DNA of 17,572 nucleotides, from NCBI GenBank assembly GCA_002437565.1, contig DJQL01000145.1, forward strand, positions 1 through 17,572, in the 5' to 3' direction. Below are positions 15,847 through 17,572 of the stretch, in pieces; within the stretch, counting starts at the first letter, position 1, and every line of letters starts with the position of its first letter. A program made the translations under genes and the position numbers. The notes beneath the pieces were generated by a model. It was not told the DNA's origin, ran no database searches, and was given only the letters and a program-made list of their open reading frames with translations. This DNA comes from Prevotella sp. UBA6387. Its GTDB lineage: Bacteria > Bacteroidota > Bacteroidia > Bacteroidales > Bacteroidaceae.

Positions 15847-16386
15847 ATGAGCATCATTAAAGTTAAGGACAAGACGTTCAAGACGTTTATCCCAGAGGAT
15901 GAGATTCAACGGCGCGTGAAGGCCGTTGCTGAAAAAATCAACAAAGACCTCGACGGCCGAAACCCTCTATTCTTAGCAGTCCTCAACGGCTCGTTCATGT
16001 TCGCCGCCGACCTAATGCGATACATCACCATCCCTTGCGAGATTTCATTCGTGAAGCTTGCATCCTACCAAGGCACGACATCTACTGGCAGGGTCAAGGA
16101 AATCATCGGCATCAACGAAGAGTTGCAAGGCCGCACGGTGGTCATAGTGGAAGACATCGTGGACACGGGCAAGACCATGAAGCGCATGCTTGAGAGCCTC
16201 GGCACGCGCAACCCGGAATCGCTCCACATTTGCACGCTGCTCGTGAAGCCCAACAAGCTTGAGGAAAATCTGGACATAGAGTATGCCGCAATGGAGATAC
16301 CAAACGACTTCATCGTGGGTTACGGTCTCGACTACGACCAGCAGGGACGCAACCTCCGCGACATTTACACCGTCGTGGAAGACTGA
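15847..16386 (+). CDS. hpt: Hypoxanthine phosphoribosyltransferase
   Basis: This purine-salvage enzyme joins hypoxanthine (and usually guanine) to PRPP, giving IMP or GMP. The protein has 179 residues, normal for bacterial HPRT, with no signal sequence. The PRPP-binding loop VVIVEDIVDTGKT is at 98-110, with the acidic pair E102/D103. An early LNGSFMFAADLMR (46-58) forms the PPi loop, SYQGTTSTG (73-81) the flexible loop, and KPNKLE (134-139) with DFIVGYGLDYDQQGRNLRDI (154-173) the purine pocket. I start at 15847 (MSIIKVKDKTF). The in-frame ATG at 15766 would add 27 residues that read through the promoter and match nothing in the family. It is the first gene of an operon with adk 36 bases downstream. 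The pairing makes sense, since both enzymes feed the purine nucleotide pool. Confidence 0.95.
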   Translation: MSIIKVKDKTFKTFIPEDEIQRRVKAVAEKINKDLDGRNPLFLAVLNGSFMFAADLMRYITIPCEISFVKLASYQGTTSTGRVKEIIGINEELQGRTVVIVEDIVDTGKTMKRMLESLGTRNPESLHICTLLVKPNKLEENLDIEYAAMEIPNDFIVGYGLDYDQQGRNLRDIYTVVED

Positions 16387-16422
16387 TTCTGAACTACTAC
16401 ATTTTAACAATACAACAGGAAA

Positions 16423-16998
16423 ATGAAGAACATTGTTATTTTCGGTGCCCCTGGTTCAGGCAAGGGCACGCAAAGCGAGAAGATGATTGAGAAATACGGC
16501 CTCGGCCACATCTCCACAGGAGACGTGCTTCGCGACCAAATCAAGCGCGGCACAGAGCTGGGCAAGACCGCCAAGGGATATATCGACAACGGCCAGCTCA
16601 TCCCCGACGACCTCATGGTGAGCATCCTCGCCGACGTTTACGACAGTTTCGGCAAAGAGCACAATGGTGTCATCTTCGACGGTTTCCCACGCACCATACC
16701 ACAAGCAGAGGCTCTTAAGGAGATGCTCGCCAAGCGCGGACACAAGGTGGCTGCCATGATTGAGCTTGACGTGCCCGAAGACGAGCTGATGAAGCGACTC
16801 ATCAAGCGTGGGCAAGAGAGCGGACGCTCCGACGACAACGAGGAGACCATCAAGAAGCGCCTCAACGTGTATCACAGCCAGACAGCACCTCTCATTGAGT
16901 GGTATGAGAAAGAGGGTATCCATCACCACATCAACGGCCTTGGAGAACTCGACAGAATTTTCGGCGACATCTGCGCCGTCATTGACGCTTTGGCATAA
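16423..16998 (+). CDS. adk: Adenylate kinase
   Basis: This cytoplasmic enzyme catalyses ATP + AMP to 2 ADP and is essential in most bacteria. The 191-residue protein has the P-loop GAPGSGKGT (8-16), the AMP-site motifs STGDVLR (31-37) and DGFPRT (86-91), and the LID segment RGQESGRSDD (129-138). The LID is the short form without the four-cysteine zinc site seen in many Gram-positive enzymes. The length fits this short-LID type. It lies 36 bases after hpt, and its TAA is followed after only two bases by the obgE ATG, so adk and obgE are very likely translated from one message. A purine-rich AACAGGAAA precedes the start codon. Confidence 0.97.
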   Translation: MKNIVIFGAPGSGKGTQSEKMIEKYGLGHISTGDVLRDQIKRGTELGKTAKGYIDNGQLIPDDLMVSILADVYDSFGKEHNGVIFDGFPRTIPQAEALKEMLAKRGHKVAAMIELDVPEDELMKRLIKRGQESGRSDDNEETIKKRLNVYHSQTAPLIEWYEKEGIHHHINGLGELDRIFGDICAVIDALA

Positions 16999-17000
16999 CC

Positions 17001-17572
17001 ATGGAGTCCAACTTTGTAGACTACGTGCGCATCGTCTGCCGCTCTGGAAAGGGCGGCAGGGGGTCGGCGCACCTAAGACACGTGAAATACCAGCCCAACG
17101 GCGGCCCCGACGGGGGCGACGGAGGGAATGGCGGTAGCGTCATACTGCGCGGCAACCACAACTACTGGACGCTGCTGCACTTGAAATACAAGAAGCACGT
17201 CTTTGCCGAGCACGGTGGCAACGGTAGTTCCGACAAGTGCCACGGCACCGACGGCAAGGACGAGTATATCGACGTGCCATGCGGAACCGTGGTCTACAAC
17301 GCTGAGACGGGAAAGTATGTGTGCGACATAACCCACGACGGGCAAGAGGCCGTGCTTCTGCAAGGCGGGCGCGGCGGATTGGGCAACTTCCAGTTTCGTA
17401 CCGCCACGCGCCAAGCCCCACGCTTCGCGCAACCCGGTGAGCCGGCGCAGGAGATGACCGTAATCATGGAGCTGAAGCTCCTCGCCGACGTGGGTCTCGT
17501 GGGATTCCCCAACGCAGGCAAGTCGACCTTGCTGTCGGCCTTGTCGAGTGCCAAGCCAAAGATAGCCAACTA
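17001..17572 (+). CDS. obgE: GTPase Obg/CgtA, N-terminal part (cut by the window end)
   Basis: The frame is open from the ATG at 17001 to the last base and gives the first 190 residues of a protein normally near 390 in this group. The glycine-rich Obg domain fills about 4-157, with its repeated type-II helix motifs (SGKGGRGSAHLRHVKYQPNG at 15-34; GPDGGDGGNGGSVILRG at 35-51; LQGGRGGLGNFQF at 120-132). The G domain then begins with the P-loop GFPNAGKST (168-176). Obg binds the large ribosomal subunit and links ribosome maturation to the GTP/ppGpp state. The gene starts two bases after adk. The rest of the G domain lies outside the window, and no defect is visible in the part present. Confidence 0.95.
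   Translation, partial: MESNFVDYVRIVCRSGKGGRGSAHLRHVKYQPNGGPDGGDGGNGGSVILRGNHNYWTLLHLKYKKHVFAEHGGNGSSDKCHGTDGKDEYIDVPCGTVVYNAETGKYVCDITHDGQEAVLLQGGRGGLGNFQFRTATRQAPRFAQPGEPAQEMTVIMELKLLADVGLVGFPNAGKSTLLSALSSAKPKIAN

Noticed and set aside
1..17572. tRNA, rRNA, insertion sequences or prophage genes
   Set aside because: I looked for tRNA-like cloverleaf ends, transposase motifs and phage-type genes and saw none; short or degenerate examples could be missed by eye.

Overview
The window looks like chromosomal DNA from a member of the Bacteroidota, most likely order Bacteroidales and plausibly Prevotella-like. The evidence is two SusC/SusD outer-membrane transport pairs, a DUF4831-type secreted protein, a large AAA-ATPase-like/PD-(D/E)XK protein of a type common in gut Bacteroidetes, and promoters that fit the Bacteroidetes form (TTTG, about 20 bases, TAnnTTTG) rather than the sigma-70 form. 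The genus is an impression, not a demonstration.

Layout from left to right. Positions 1-102 hold the last 33 codons of a plus-strand gene that enters from outside. It converges with a minus-strand AAA-ATPase-like/nuclease-fold gene (262-2010), and a two-way hairpin terminator lies between them. Positions 2011-2477 are non-coding and hold the ATPase promoter, a compact 93-base element built from three 22-base direct repeats plus one inverted copy, and the terminator of the next operon. Then come two minus-strand susC-susD pairs in tandem: pair 1 (susC 4261-7710, susD 2478-4217) and pair 2 (susC 9673-12825, susD 7947-9650). Each has its own upstream promoter candidate and its own downstream hairpin. 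No glycosidase, lyase, protease, sigma/anti-sigma pair or sensor is present, so the cargo cannot be read from the neighbourhood. A further non-coding stretch (12826-13154) holds the pair 2 promoter and leader and a very strong hairpin.

To the right is a minus-strand two-gene unit: nnr (NAD(P)HX repair, 14231-15742) followed 23 bases later by a secreted DUF4831 protein (13155-14207). Diverging from nnr is a plus-strand housekeeping operon, hpt (15847-16386), adk (16423-16998) and obgE (17001 to the window end, truncated). It covers purine salvage, adenylate balance and a ribosome-associated GTPase.

Most of the window is ordinary for its lineage. I do not see a clear new biological system. The parts most worth a second look are the repeat element at 2251-2343, the two enzyme-free SusCD pairs, the orphan ATPase/nuclease-fold gene, and the pairing of DUF4831 with nnr.
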